From positions 33,438,557 to 33,502,556 of the forward strand of contig OY735222.1 of assembly GCA_963457665.1 (NCBI GenBank): DNA of 64,000 nt, in the 5' to 3' direction. Under the pieces are notes generated by a model. It had not been told where the DNA came from. It worked only from the letters and a program-made list of their open reading frames with translations, and searched no databases. Shown here in pieces: positions 30,070-41,499 of the stretch; the first letter of the stretch is position 1, and each line of letters begins with the position of its first letter. This DNA is from Thysanoteuthis rhombus (taxonomy: Eukaryota; Mollusca; Cephalopoda; Oegopsida; Thysanoteuthidae). The position numbers and the translations under genes were made by a program.

Positions 30070-31840
30070 AATCCTAACAGGAAAGGTTAGGAGGAAGATA
30101 CAAGAAAGATCAACGTGTAAGTTTACAGGTGGACAGACAGCAAAGGAACTAACAATGAATTTGATAGGTTTTTGCTATTTAAAGAGCTTTAGAAGAGAAC
30201 CATCTCTCGGGAGTATTCTATTTGAATTTGTTGTGTCTGTTACAACCAGCGCCTTTTCTAGGGGTAGAATTTTATCTGATGTGATAAATATGATGTCATG
30301 AATTTATCAGATTTACTTACATACTGTGGAACTGCAGGTGTTCAATGGACATGGTCGGATTTCATCCTGCGGTGAGAGAATTAAATTCTAATAAGAAAAT
30401 GGTTAGTTTTTTGTTTTTTTTCAAAAATAATATGTCAGCATTAATTTTTACAATTCATATAGAATGTTATATGAATACATAAATGAATTGGCACTTGAAA
30501 AGTTACAATTTGATAGATAGATATTTATGGGCCTGAGCTCCTCTAACACAAATATTCTTGGGTAAGACATGAATCCAATCCTCCCTGTCCAATCAAATAA
30601 GGAGAAAGGAATCTGATTGATCCTGCAAAAGTCTCTCTGCCTATAATACAAGCACTAACAAGGATTGACTTCATGCTATGAAACAAATGCTCCCCATAAA
30701 CAGAGGATAATCAGTAACAATAGATGTCAGTGTTCACAATTCGAACTGTGAAAGTTTTATCATTTGCATAAAAAGTACAATTGTACTTTTTATATTTCAA
30801 AGCAAAGAGGACATTACCAAACTAATCTTGAACATGCATATTTAAAACTCACTTTTGTTGCATCATTGATTTTTTTTTTTTTTTAAATAAATGATTCAAA
30901 TATCAAAGTGTTGTAAATTTTTTCCACAACATTCATTTTAACATAAATTTCCCTTTTCAATCTCTATAAAATGTCCAAATATTTTAATTACAAATGTTCG
31001 ATATTGTTTTTTTCAATTCAACATAACTTTCCTCATTTACTCTCTGCTGATAAGCATTCAAAAACCTCCAATAATAGCAAATTATATCTCTATTTACATT
31101 TTATATTCAATTACATTAGTAAATCTTTCACTTTAAGCATTTTTCTCTCTGGAGTAAAAAATGTGGCATTTCATGCCTAAAAATATGATAATAAAGAAAA
31201 CAACTGTAAGATTGATACTGTGTAATTCTCCCTCATAATCTAATACAAATCCCAATCCTCTAAATTGGGTCTAATTTGACAATTTGCACATACGTCAGTA
31301 GCAAAATATATTAAGCTTTAACTTGTAGGTACATACACACACACGCATTCTCAATATTTGTAACATATTGGAAACAATTCTAGAGTAAAGAATGACCATT
31401 ATCTTAATGTAATATACTGTGAATTGCAATTCATACCACAAACTTTCTTATGATCTTAAAACTTTTTTTAATCTTCTGCATGATTCATACCGCAGTTATT
31501 TTAATTCACATGAATATTATTTGATTATTTTCCCTTTCGTAAAGATATTTATCATTTTTCAACTTTCTTCTCAGTTGAGAAAAGTGGTTATTGATGATAA
31601 ATATTGTTAACCAATTCTTTATGCAACCTACGATATCATGCACAGGAATTTATTGCTCAAATATGTCAAAATTTTCATTAGCCCAAGTCATTATAAATAT
31701 ACTATCAAAATAAAAAAGTTGATCATCTAATATCATCTATGTTCTGCTCAGAGACTTTTACAAAATATTAACTTCTGAAGCATGCTTCAAGAGTAGAAAC
31801 AGCACATTTTGACTCTTCCCACAGAAGAATTTGTAATGGC
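30070..31840. other. No gene seen
   Basis: AT-rich non-coding sequence with poly-T/A runs. Short frames at 30448-30651 (minus), 30971-31180 and 31419-31610 have no recognisable domain. A near-palindrome AAAAAGTACAATTGTACTTTTT lies at about 30771-30792. Confidence 0.4.
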
Positions 31841-31859
31841 CAACTTTTGGTGAGTACTT

Positions 31860-32205
31860 TTTTTTTGGTACAAAAAGAGTAAAGTTCATTCATAGGGCTA
31901 TAAGTTAGTAGTGCCCTTATATTGACTACAACTTCTTTACTTGGGTTCCATATATCACACTACTACATACTCAGCCTGTTTGCAACATGTGAAATAGACT
32001 CAGAAGTGACAAGCACCTGAATTCATGTCACTCACTCCAGCCTACACTATTTCACCCAGAACTAAGGGGAGAAATGGATTCATGCCTTTCCCAGGGGGCA
32101 TTACTGCAAAGTGAACACAAACTGTCCCAGCCAAAGTTTGAACTCGGCTCACCAAGTCCATTGTCCAAGCTGTTATCCATTTGGCCACCCGGCATCTCCA
32201 GTCAT
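31860..32205 (-). repeat. SINE, minus strand, with tRNA-like head at 32120-32200
   Basis: The minus strand reads CCGGGTGGCCAAATGGATAA (box A) and GAGCCGAGTTCAAACTTTGG (box B). The body is CAGTTTGTGTTCACTTTGCA and GAAAGGCATGAATCCATTTC, and a tail is shared with 15080-15200. Relatives lie at 27160, 28715 and 57100. Confidence 0.68.
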
Positions 32206-32589
32206 ATGAATAAAAATCACCGAAGTAACATAAGTGCTTAAAAGTGAACTTCGATGATTTAACCAAAGATTTTACAATTCTTGACCTGTTATAGAAAGAT
32301 TTGGTACCCAATTTCTATATTATACTTTGAAAAACAAGTTGAAATAGTTCGTCAGTAGTCAGGATACAATGCAAGTCTTACAGACAGAATTTGACAATTA
32401 TAATGTGACTAGTATAGTACCCATCAAAAATACTTAGAGCATGTGTGCTGTGCCCAGGGTTAAAGCGTCACTCCCTGGGTGTCTGCCTAGGATCAGAGTG
32501 TATATTCATATGCCTTCCCAAGGATCCAAACGTAGTATCTGTATGAGTTTGAAAGGTGTTGCATGCGCACATACACAAAATATATATGT

Positions 32590-32985
32590 ATAAATATATT
32601 CAGGGATCAGTTGCAAACTGAGAAGCATGCAACGGGCACATGAGAGAATCATGCTCAACCTCCCATGGAGAGATCACAAGACAGCACAGTATATAAAGAG
32701 GAAAACGGGGGTCTGAGACATCATAGAATCTATTAGAAAACTTAAATGGCAATGGGCAGGCCATGTTACAAGAATGGCAGACAACTGATGGACATCACAG
32801 CTCACAACATGGATCCCCAGAGATCACATGCAAAACCAAGGCCGACAGAATACTAGATGGACAGATGAACGTCAAAAATTTAGAGAATACTGGCTCCGCA
32901 ACACCCATGATAGAGAAGTGTGGCAAATCCTGGTAAAGATCTACGTCCAACAAAGGACATTAAAAGACTGATGATGATGATGATT
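32590..32985 (+). mobile_element. RTE-type LINE 3' end, best preserved copy
   Basis: Translation includes MQRAHERIMLNLPWRD, IIESIRKLKWQWAGHVTRMA DN, a stop, TWIPRDHMQNQGRQNTRW and EYWLRNTHDREVWQILVK IYVQQRTLKD. It ends in GACTGATGATGATGATGAT. The order ..QRAMER.ML....RD.., KWQWAGH.ARM.DNRW is that of RTE-clade elements. It is 5'-truncated. Confidence 0.85.
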
Positions 32986-33504
32986 TTCATTTAAAGAGGT
33001 TTTATGAAAAAAGACAGACATGGATTGTTTGATCAATTTTTTGTGAATTTTTGAATTTATATAAGCAAAGAAAATCCACAAAAAATTGTTAAAACAATCT
33101 TTGTCTGTCCTTTTTAATAAAACTTGCATGAATCATACATAGAGATATTTAAGATATAAGTGATCAGTAATAGATATACAACAAGCATGTGTATATGTAT
33201 TAAATAGATCTTTAATTCAAAATAGTGCTGTAGAGCGGTTATAACAAGAGTAAAGATTTTTCAACTGGTTCATTACAGATGGTACATTCTGTTTCACTTA
33301 TAAAAAAGATTTCCAAATGAACAATTGAGACATTCTTTTTTTTCCATTTATAACCTTCAGGAATTCCAACTCTGCCCACTTTTTGGGGTCTAATCCACAA
33401 CGTTATGTTATTGGTTGGTCTAGCCCAGCTGCCCTGTGGCATGCTATGGGTTATAGAATGGGGTTGGGGAAGAAAAGGAAGTTCAGATATTTTTGTTTTG
33501 AGAT

Positions 33505-34215
33505 GTTAAGAGTGTAGTGCCCCCTATACTTTTAGTAAGGAATTAAGTACGAAACTCTCTTTTTAGCTTAATATCCAAAACATCACTTCCTCTGACAACC
33601 CCTATAAAACCCCTGGACGCACATGGTCCAATGCTCACCAGCTCCAGCACCCCTAGCTGGGTACGCTTCTGGCCCCGGCCTTTGCGACCGGCCACTCTCT
33701 TTCCTTCTCTCATGTTCTACGTCTTTTATAGTCTGTTCGTCGAGAGTCTAACAGTGTCTGAGAATAGCCCCCAAGTTAACTCACTTACTTGGCAGTAAGG
33801 CTCACACACTGAACCCGGTTTCCACGTATCTGGAAGCAATCCAACCATACGGAATCCACGTGTTCAGACAACTCCGCTACAACTCCGACACCAGCACTAT
33901 CAAGACAAGAGAACTCCCACTTTTTACTATCTCTTCTCCTATCAGTATGTCTCACAATCGATCGTATTAACGGTACCCGTACATGTACCTCATCCTTATT
34001 CCTGTATTAAATGTACGTCTCTTATCTGGCTATAATTCTTGTATGTGTTAATTCCTTTTTATTTCAATGTGTGTCCAAATTCATACTTGGCGCGCATTCC
34101 ATTCCCTTCTCTTTGTACAGCTTCCTTTCCTTCCACAGCTTCAGGGCCGGTGCACTACACATCACCCATGAGGATCCAAAATCCTCGTCTCTCAACAATC
34201 CATCGCTGTTCGGAT
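33505..34215 (+). mobile_element. LTR-like sequence (solo LTR candidate), plus copy
   Basis: It begins TGTTAAGAGTGTAGTG, and the segment CCCCCTATACTTTTAGTAAG to CACTTCCTCTGACAAC is homologous to the reverse complement of 41740-41975. A TATA box (TATAAAA, 33603-33609) and GC-richer sequence than its surroundings follow. A TG...CA end is possible at GATTCGACA (34212). No internal gag-pol is present on either side. Element type is inferred. Confidence 0.55.
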
Positions 34216-34984
34216 TCGACAATAGATACTAAGCGCAAAAAGAGTATTAATCTTAATTAATTTGATTTTTATCACTTTGGGAATTTTCCCTGTATATCAA
34301 AGTTATTTCCCGTTTCTTAAAGAGATTTTTTGGTAATTTGAGTTTTTACTACTTATTTTCATGTATTTGCATTTATCTTTTATTACAGATACAGATATGA
34401 ATATAAATATATAAATATTGCTTTCTGAATCCTAGATCTATTCATACATATGCTTGTTGTACATTTATTACTGTTCACTTATATGTATATATATACATGG
34501 GATGCACATTGCATTTTATACAAGTGGATGTCATTAATGCTTTATCCATTAAAATAAGAATAAATCATTTTAAGTTGAAAAAAAATTTCAACCTACTTTT
34601 GTCCGTAACTTCGACCAGTGGTTAGTTATTCGTGATTTCATAGATTTACAGTTGTGCAAGAAGAACGAAGTTGATCTGTGGAGAGAAAAACAAAAAAAGC
34701 ATAGGGTCACATACTTTGAAATCAGAGGAAAAAACTGTTGTGTCAAACAGAAAACTTCAATCAGCTGACGATCATTTCTGCCAAAAATCATGGAAAGAAA
34801 ATTATTTTTTTCTTCACTATCAGTTTTTCTTGAAGTTTCAAATCACTGGGAAAAAACGAACTCGTGTGTCAATGTACAGGACCTTCTGAATTTCTATTCT
34901 TTAAAAATGTGTACAGATATATCTATATGTGTGCATAGGGATGTGTAAGAGAGAGTGTATATGTGTGTCTCAATATATGAAGAT

Positions 34985-35061
34985 AGATTGATAGATAGAT
35001 ATATATGAACAAACTGAGAGAGTTATAAGCATAGATAGATAGATAGATTGATAGATAGATT
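34985..35061. repeat. (GATA)n microsatellite, interrupted
   Basis: GATAGATTGATAGATAGATA at the left and ATAGATAGATAGATTGATAG at the right, separated by about 35 non-repeat bases. Confidence 0.9.
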
Positions 35062-35071
35062 TTGTATACAG

Positions 35072-35572
35072 ATGACTGATGTCACCTCCCCTTTTTCTGG
35101 TCTTTCCTTCTGGATCAAAGAGTAGTATCTGTTCCACGGCATAGACCGAGGTGCAGGTACTGACACTTGCCCATCAAATGGGCTGGAGATTGTGTGCTGG
35201 TTGACATCAAAGACTGAGTGCGCTGGTGCAAACGTTAGCCAATGAGGTTTTACTGAGGCTGCGCTTTGCTACGTGCATTGGGAGCCTTTGGACTCATCCT
35301 TGGGCTCTCCTATTATTACTCAGCCCAGCTGCAGGGGGGGGGGTCAGTTTCCCTGGAGCAGCACTGCTCCATTGCACTTAAAGGAGCAGGTCCCCTGGTG
35401 GACGCTTTCATGGCGGAGGTTGCTTTAGCTTCTACAATCGCTTGGCAATTGGAGTCGCGTCGGCTGGAGCCATTTTTGGAAGGGTTGACCTATTTTCCCC
35501 ATGTTGAGCCCGACCTTGTGTCATATTTTGCTGTGGTGGGACAGTAATTAAATAGCATGACTGATGTCACCT
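35072..35572 (+). mobile_element. GC-rich 469-bp insertion flanked by a perfect 16-bp target-site duplication
   Basis: ATGACTGATGTCACCT occurs at 35072-35087 and again at 35557-35572. The 469 bp between are clearly richer in G and C than the host DNA. They contain a 93-codon frame (35266-35547; MLRALGAFGLILGLSYYY...) and another open stretch in a different frame just upstream (QTLANEVLLRLRF). No family is recognised. It could be a truncated retroelement or retrocopy of unknown source. Confidence 0.75.
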
Positions 35573-35834
35573 GACACCTATATACTCTCATCTAAACATT
35601 GAAAATTATGTGTGTATGTATGTTTGTACTCTTATAACTCGAGAACTATGCATCCAAGATTGAAAAAAATATATTTAATAGATTTGTTCACATCTCAATC
35701 CATCATATACTTTCAGGTCAATTGTAGAAAAGGAATCTTTATAGGTTTTTCTATTTTTTTTGCGTATTTTTTAAGCTGAAATTTATCCAGCAATAGCCTG
35801 TACAGAGCAGTCAGTCAGTGTTATAAAAAGTGGG

Positions 35835-36284
35835 TTGGGGGTTGGGGAGGTAGCCATGTACAAATGGTATCCAACCAACAACTGTTGGTACCCACCAGTC
35901 CCCGGAAGTGGGGATGAGAGGCTGAAGTGGGGATGGAGCCTTACCTCGGATCAAGCTGAAAACCGTCTGATACAGTGGGTTCTTAACAAGAATATAAATC
36001 TCTTAAGCAAAGGACCACTATATTTTAAGCTTGATAGAAGGCAGACTGGAGATAAATTATCACTCCTTTTGGGGATCGAGTTAGCTTGGTTGTTGACTGT
36101 ACAAGAGCAAAGAATAGAGATATCCCTTGCCAAACACACAACGCATACAAATATTTTCGTTTATCGCTCAAAGCAAAAGGATGCAAGAATTTATGACCAG
36201 CATCTTATTTTTGCGCTAAAAAAGATTTTGGACAAGATTTCTCAATATAAAACCCATACACTGGGAAGATTCTGGAAAGAATAA
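35835..36284 (+). other. Unrecognised 149-codon open frame
   Basis: A long frame for such AT-rich DNA: a Trp-rich start (MYKWYPTNNCWYPP, LKWGWSLTSD) then KGPLYFKLDRRQTGDKLSLL, IELAWLLTVQEQRIEISL and YDQHLIFALKKILDKISQY. No signal peptide, clear domain or splice sites were identified. AGTGGGGATG is repeated at 35907 and 35926. It may be a chance frame, a retroelement remnant or a real exon. Confidence 0.3.
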
Positions 36285-36289
36285 TCGAA

Positions 36290-37225
36290 ATAATTTGTTT
36301 TAAAAAAAACTATGAAAAAAAAAGGAATTCAAACTCGTCTTAATGTCTTAACTATACAGGCTATGGGGTCTTTCATAGTCAGTTCTCTTCTTATAATTGT
36401 TCTGTGATCTCCTCTTCACTCTGGATTTTCCCCTGTTATATTGTTTGCAGTGTTCAAAGAGTTTTCCAGACAAGTGAACTTATTCTTATTGTTATTTTCG
36501 TTGTTCCCACAACATATCAATTCTTTTCTTTGAAGAGTGAGAAAACTGGAACTATCAGATTATATGAACTTGTCGGCTAAATGTATAGGCGAGACCAGGA
36601 TGGATTTTAACTTGGTATGGGTTTCACTGATCAACAGGTACATGGTAGGAAATTCTACAAATGTTATCACTAATGAAGAAAATAATTCTGTTTGTTACCG
36701 TTTTCTACTTGGTACTACCAGAAAAAGAATCCCTCCCTTTACATATGGATAGTATACCTGAAGAAGATCATAGAATGAATTGACTGAAAAGTTGTGGAAA
36801 CAACAAAAAGGATAAATTCATTTGTCTGAAAAACTATTTTAATGTTAATGACTTTTCTCTAAATTATATACAATATCTTGTAGTGTTGCAATACTCTTAA
36901 TTGGTTAAGATTCTTAGAAGAAGCATTTTATTATTTGACTAATTTTTCATCTTTTTATAATAAACTTACTAGTAATGGCTTTTGAGACTAGCATAGTAAA
37001 CACTTTTCTGTGATAGCTCTTGAAGATCTGTTATGATAAAATGTGTTCTACTATATGGCCAATCAATTTATTTCTAAATTTGAAATTATACTTTATGTTT
37101 TGAGAAATGATTAGAAAAATTTTCTGTCATAGAAACAACAGAGTCTGTATATGAATACATTAGTATTTTTCAGTGGTTCATGCAAAATAAACAACAGCTG
37201 TAGACAGAAGGTGATTAATGCAGTC
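36290..37225. other. No gene seen; possible retroelement 3' end near 36760
   Basis: Non-coding. ACCTGAAGAAGATCATAGAA then GACTGAAAAGTTGTGGAAAC resembles the CTGAAGA...GAAA.GTTGT signature found near 3' ends of many invertebrate retroelements, and a similar one is at 13990-14030. Confidence 0.35.
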
Positions 37226-37229
37226 AAAA

Positions 37230-38605
37230 ATCATACAAAGCACAAAGCATTATCAGCTTTAAAATGTAAAGGAAAAAAAATGGCCAAATTTAAAGTCTTG
37301 CATGAAACTATAAAGAGAGGGGGGGAGAGAGAAAATTGCCAAATTTTAAAGTCTCACCTGTGAAAAGAGAGAAGAAAATTACCAAACTTTTAATGTCTTG
37401 CACTTGACTATAAAAAGAAACAGAGAGAAAAAAAAATACTAGTTTTAAAGTTTTATAATTCATTATGAAAAGAAAAAAAATTAACGATTGTAAAAGATCT
37501 CACTCTTAACTATAAAAATTGAGAGAGCAGGAAATTACCAGACTTTAAAATCTTACACTTGACTATGAAAAGAGAGAAAAAATCTGTCAACATTTAAAGT
37601 TTTAAATGTTAAAAGATGGAGAAAAATTAGCAAATTTTACTGTTTTGTACTCAAGTAAAAAGAAAGAGAAAGAAAAACAAAAAGTATTACAAAAATTGCA
37701 GAAAGTTTTAATGTCTTTTACTAAAACTATGTAGAGAAAGGGAGAATAAAAAATGCAAGTTTCAAAGTCTTGAAATTCATTTTTAAAAAAAGAGAAAAAA
37801 TTACAACATTCTAGTGTCTAACCCAAACATAAAGAGAGGAGAGAGAGAAACTACCAGATTTAAAAATCTTACACTCAACTACGAAGAGAAAGAAATCACC
37901 AGATTTTTACATCTTACACTTACTATGAAGTGAAAAAAATACCAAATTTTAATATCTAGAACAAATATAAAGAGAGAGAGGGGGGTGTCACCAAATTTTA
38001 AAGTCTTGCACATAACTAAAAAGAGAGAGGGAGAAATTTACCAAATTTTAACATCTGGCACTTAACTATAAAAAGAGAGAGAAAAATACCAAATTTTTAA
38101 GTATTGCATTCAAATAAAAAAAAGGGAGAGAAAGAGAATAATTACCAAATCTTAACATCTTGCACTTTACTATAAAAAGAGAGAAAAAAGTTACCAAATT
38201 TTAATATCTTGTACAAATATAATAAGTGAGAGAAAAAAATTACCAAATTTAAAATTCTTATACTTTACTATAAAAAGAGGAAGAAAGAGAAATTACCAGA
38301 TTATTAAAAAGTCTAGCACTTAGCTATAACAAGAAAGAGATTAATTACCACATCTTTCAGAGAGGAAAAATTACCAAATTTCACCAACTTGTACTTAATT
38401 ATTAAAAGAGAGAAAAGAATCACCAAATTTCAAAGTCTTGCACTCTACAACAATGAAAGAGGGAGAGAAAGCGAACTTGACTATAAAAAGAGCCAGAAAA
38501 AAATTACCAAATTCCAAAGTCTTTCACTCGGATATAAAGCGAGAGAGGAAAAAATTAATGAATTTTAAAATCTTCCACTTGCCGTTTCAGAATTGGTTCC
38601 TGAGA
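37230..38605. repeat. Degenerate ~50-bp tandem array, about 26 units, A/G rich
   Basis: The consensus order per unit is TTACCAAATTTTAAAGTCTT, GCACTTGACTATAAAAAG and AGAGAGAAAAAA. ACCAAA/ACCAGA anchors recur every ~45-60 bp from about 37282 to 38555. Unit length varies mainly in the GAGA/A run. Short open frames inside it are by-products. No named satellite is recognised. Confidence 0.88.
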
Positions 38606-38989
38606 TTTGATCTGGCCTGACATGATAAAGTCTTTCTCCTTCGGTATGGAACGATGAAAGTGAATACTTGATAGAGTTATTGACAAATTGACCAACCACT
38701 AACCGACTACCCAGCTGCCAAACCTCTCCTCCTTTATTCTTCCCATGTAGATGCTACTGTTGCTATACTTCTGTTGACAAATTCATGGTTGCTGTGGTAG
38801 GAGTGAAAGTGAAGGCGCTTAAATAATTTAATAACAATGTTATCAAATACCATTTAAGTGGAACTGCATGGGGTCTGACTTGTTGCTATCGAGTTGAGAC
38901 AATCTCTTTAGTAATCGTCAATGTCATACCTAGGATTTTGAAAAATGTCACTAAGGAACAAATCTCTTGGGGGGGATTTATACTTATCC

Positions 38990-39495
38990 CTAAAGCCCTA
39001 TTCTTTCAGTAGTGTTTCCATGAATTCCTGACCGCCAACAATTCCTTCCTTCCTGCTGTATCTCTATAGTAAAATCATTTACAGTGCATTTCTATAGTTG
39101 AATTTTTCGCAATATTTTCTTTTAGTACAACCATGAGTAATGCATTTATATTATATATACAATAGTGTCATACTATCAGTAATGCTTGTCTTGATTCAAG
39201 ACCCATAACATTCTCTTTCTTCTTTATTTTTGATGCACAACTTACAAATTGAGGGCCAAAATTTGCTCAAACAAATTTTATGAAAAGGAAACTTGAAATT
39301 CAAGGTTTAATCGTCAAATTTTGTTCCAACAACCAAAAATATTCAGTTTGTCAGTGCAGAAAATTACTATGTCTAAGCAAAGGACTTGTAGGGTAGCTGT
39401 AAGATCAGTGGACAGAAATAAAGATTAATAAAAGCTGAAAACTTGCCTATAAATACCAGGTTTAAATAGTCAGTGCTAAAATAGCAATAACCAAA
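38990..39495 (+). repeat. About 500-bp unnamed repeat, copy 2
   Basis: AGCCCTATTCTTTCAGTAGTG, CTGACCGCCAACAATTCC, GTGCATTTCTATAG, CTCAAACAAATTTTATG and AAAAGCTGAAAACTTGCC parallel 23640-24190. The ATCAGTAATGCTTG motif recurs at about 39175. Confidence 0.7.
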
Positions 39496-40496
39496 CTCCA
39501 CAGTGAAACTAATACTATCATTTCTCGCTGAAATGATCTAGGATTCTGGGAGAAAAAATTTGATAATGCTGAAATGTTCTCTTCTTTGTTTTTAAAGGTT
39601 TAGCCACTCAGGCTAAGTTGGTTGAGTTGGGAGGGTGAAATAAAATGTTCGAATTTGATCATCTGAGTTTATTTTAGCAGAGTCCAGGTTTGCATTGTCA
39701 TTCTGGAGAATCGCACACTTTCTTTTGACAAAAGGTAGAAATATTTGCTGTAAATTTTGCTCCTTCAGTTACACCAAGTTGTTGCCTATAAAGATCTCTG
39801 TGATTGTCTTGCCTTTTAAGAGCTGCTTACGAAGACCTTACGTAGTTGAAGCTTTTATTGGGTTGTTGGCATAGGTTTCCATCCAGAATCCCAGATCTCT
39901 CAACAAGTAATAAAAGAACTAGATTATTTATTGGCTAAAACAAAGCTTCATTATTATTGCTAATAATGATGATTATGAAAACATACATAAATTTAACAAG
40001 CATTGCTTTCTGAACAACCTAGTAATTGATCTAATGGCAATATAAGATTATTAGTTGATGAATTGGGAAAGAAGATCATATAACTGCTTTTATCTCTACT
40101 GTTTGAGACTGTTTAATGCTGTTAGTAAATAGGTAATAAAATTTCTACCTTGACAGATCTAGAAGAGTCCGAGTAAGTAAAGTCAGCACAACTCACATTA
40201 GACACTTTATGGGATGTGTACCTGGACATAGGTGTTCACTGATAGATATCTAGTAGGCTAAATAATTAAACTTGGCTGATAGCAAAACAAACAGATTTAC
40301 AGGAGGAAATGACAAATGGAAGAAATAAGCAACTCAATTGAAATATACATGAGTCCTGTATAAGAGGGTAAGATTAAAAGCAAAAGGCTATGAGCCGAAC
40401 CATTATTATTCATATTCATTCAACACCTATGATGCATATTTCATGATTGTTCTTTTTATATGCATATGATATTAACCTTTTCCGAGGGATCATAAA

Positions 40497-40785
40497 TATG
40501 TATAGATTTTTTTTGATGGTTGTCCTCATCTTGGTTCATCTTTCGAACACAATGTTCTGGCCATTATACTTACAACCTTTTTTCAGATGAGTGTCATGAA
40601 TGAGAAGGATATGGAATGTTCTGATGAGGGGCCTTTTTAGAACCATGGGGGCAGAATGTTCTCATTCTGCTGTCTATTTTTAGTTTGGAGAGTTCTTCAG
40701 GTCATAATTATGTTGCTGTCCATTTTGGATGTTATAATCATGATGAACCAAGATGAGGACAACAATCTGTGAAAATCTATACATG
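40497..40785. mobile_element. Foldback/MITE-like element with ~44-bp terminal inverted repeats
   Basis: Positions 40520-40540 are the exact reverse complement of 40742-40762 (21 bp). Pairing continues outward through GTATAGATTTT...CAAAATCTATAC-type ends with a few mismatches. The internal ~200 bp is non-coding. It is absent from the corresponding place of the 42018-42230 copy, an empty-site comparison. Confidence 0.78.
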
Positions 40786-41499
40786 AATACTGACCATATT
40801 GGCAGAAGAGAGAGATCCTTGCCCTTCATCTGTGGACACAAATATTGCTACTATAGGGAATATAGTTCTTGTATATAATTGGGGTCATCACTTATAAGAT
40901 ATATGTGGTTCTCATATTGTTATCAGTTGTTCTTGTTGAGAAATGGGTGGTGCACAGATGTTGGAGACAAATGATTTCGCTTCCACGTGGTTTAGTGTTA
41001 GCGCCGCAAGCCAACGTCACAGGAGATGTGGAAGGAGGAAGGGAGATGTATGAAGAGAATGTGCACCAAGTATGAACATGGGTGCAGAGATGAAACAAAG
41101 CAAAAAGGACACGCATGACTATTTGGAAGGACAAATAAAACATACATTTAATACAGGAACATTAATGACAAATAACAAATGGAAATGAAATACATGTAAT
41201 GAAGACATTAATACGATCAATCATGTAAAGAGAAGAGAAGAATGGTGGGAGCTTTTGTTGCCATGATAGTAAAGTTGTCGGTGTCGAAACAGAGGTGTCT
41301 GAATTGCTTTTGAATCTATAAGGCTTCGAGTGTACTGAAGAATGTTTATGGGGACTGGGTTTAGTGTGTATGCCAAACTACCAAGTTGCCTGGGGACCAT
41401 TCTCTGATGCAGGTAAACACAAGACGGACAGACTATTGTGAAATAGAAAAAACACACAGAGTTTTAATCCATGTGTGCTTCCTGAAGTAAAGAGAGTTA

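Noticed and set aside
34985..35061. GATA/TAGA array as a possible CRISPR-like or regulatory array
   Set aside because: Simple tetranucleotide microsatellite without spacers; the organism is an animal.
37151..38620. Lys-rich short frames (KVLHETIKR, KVFHSDIKRERK)
   Set aside because: They are produced by the degenerate ~50-bp A/G-rich array and not by a coding gene.
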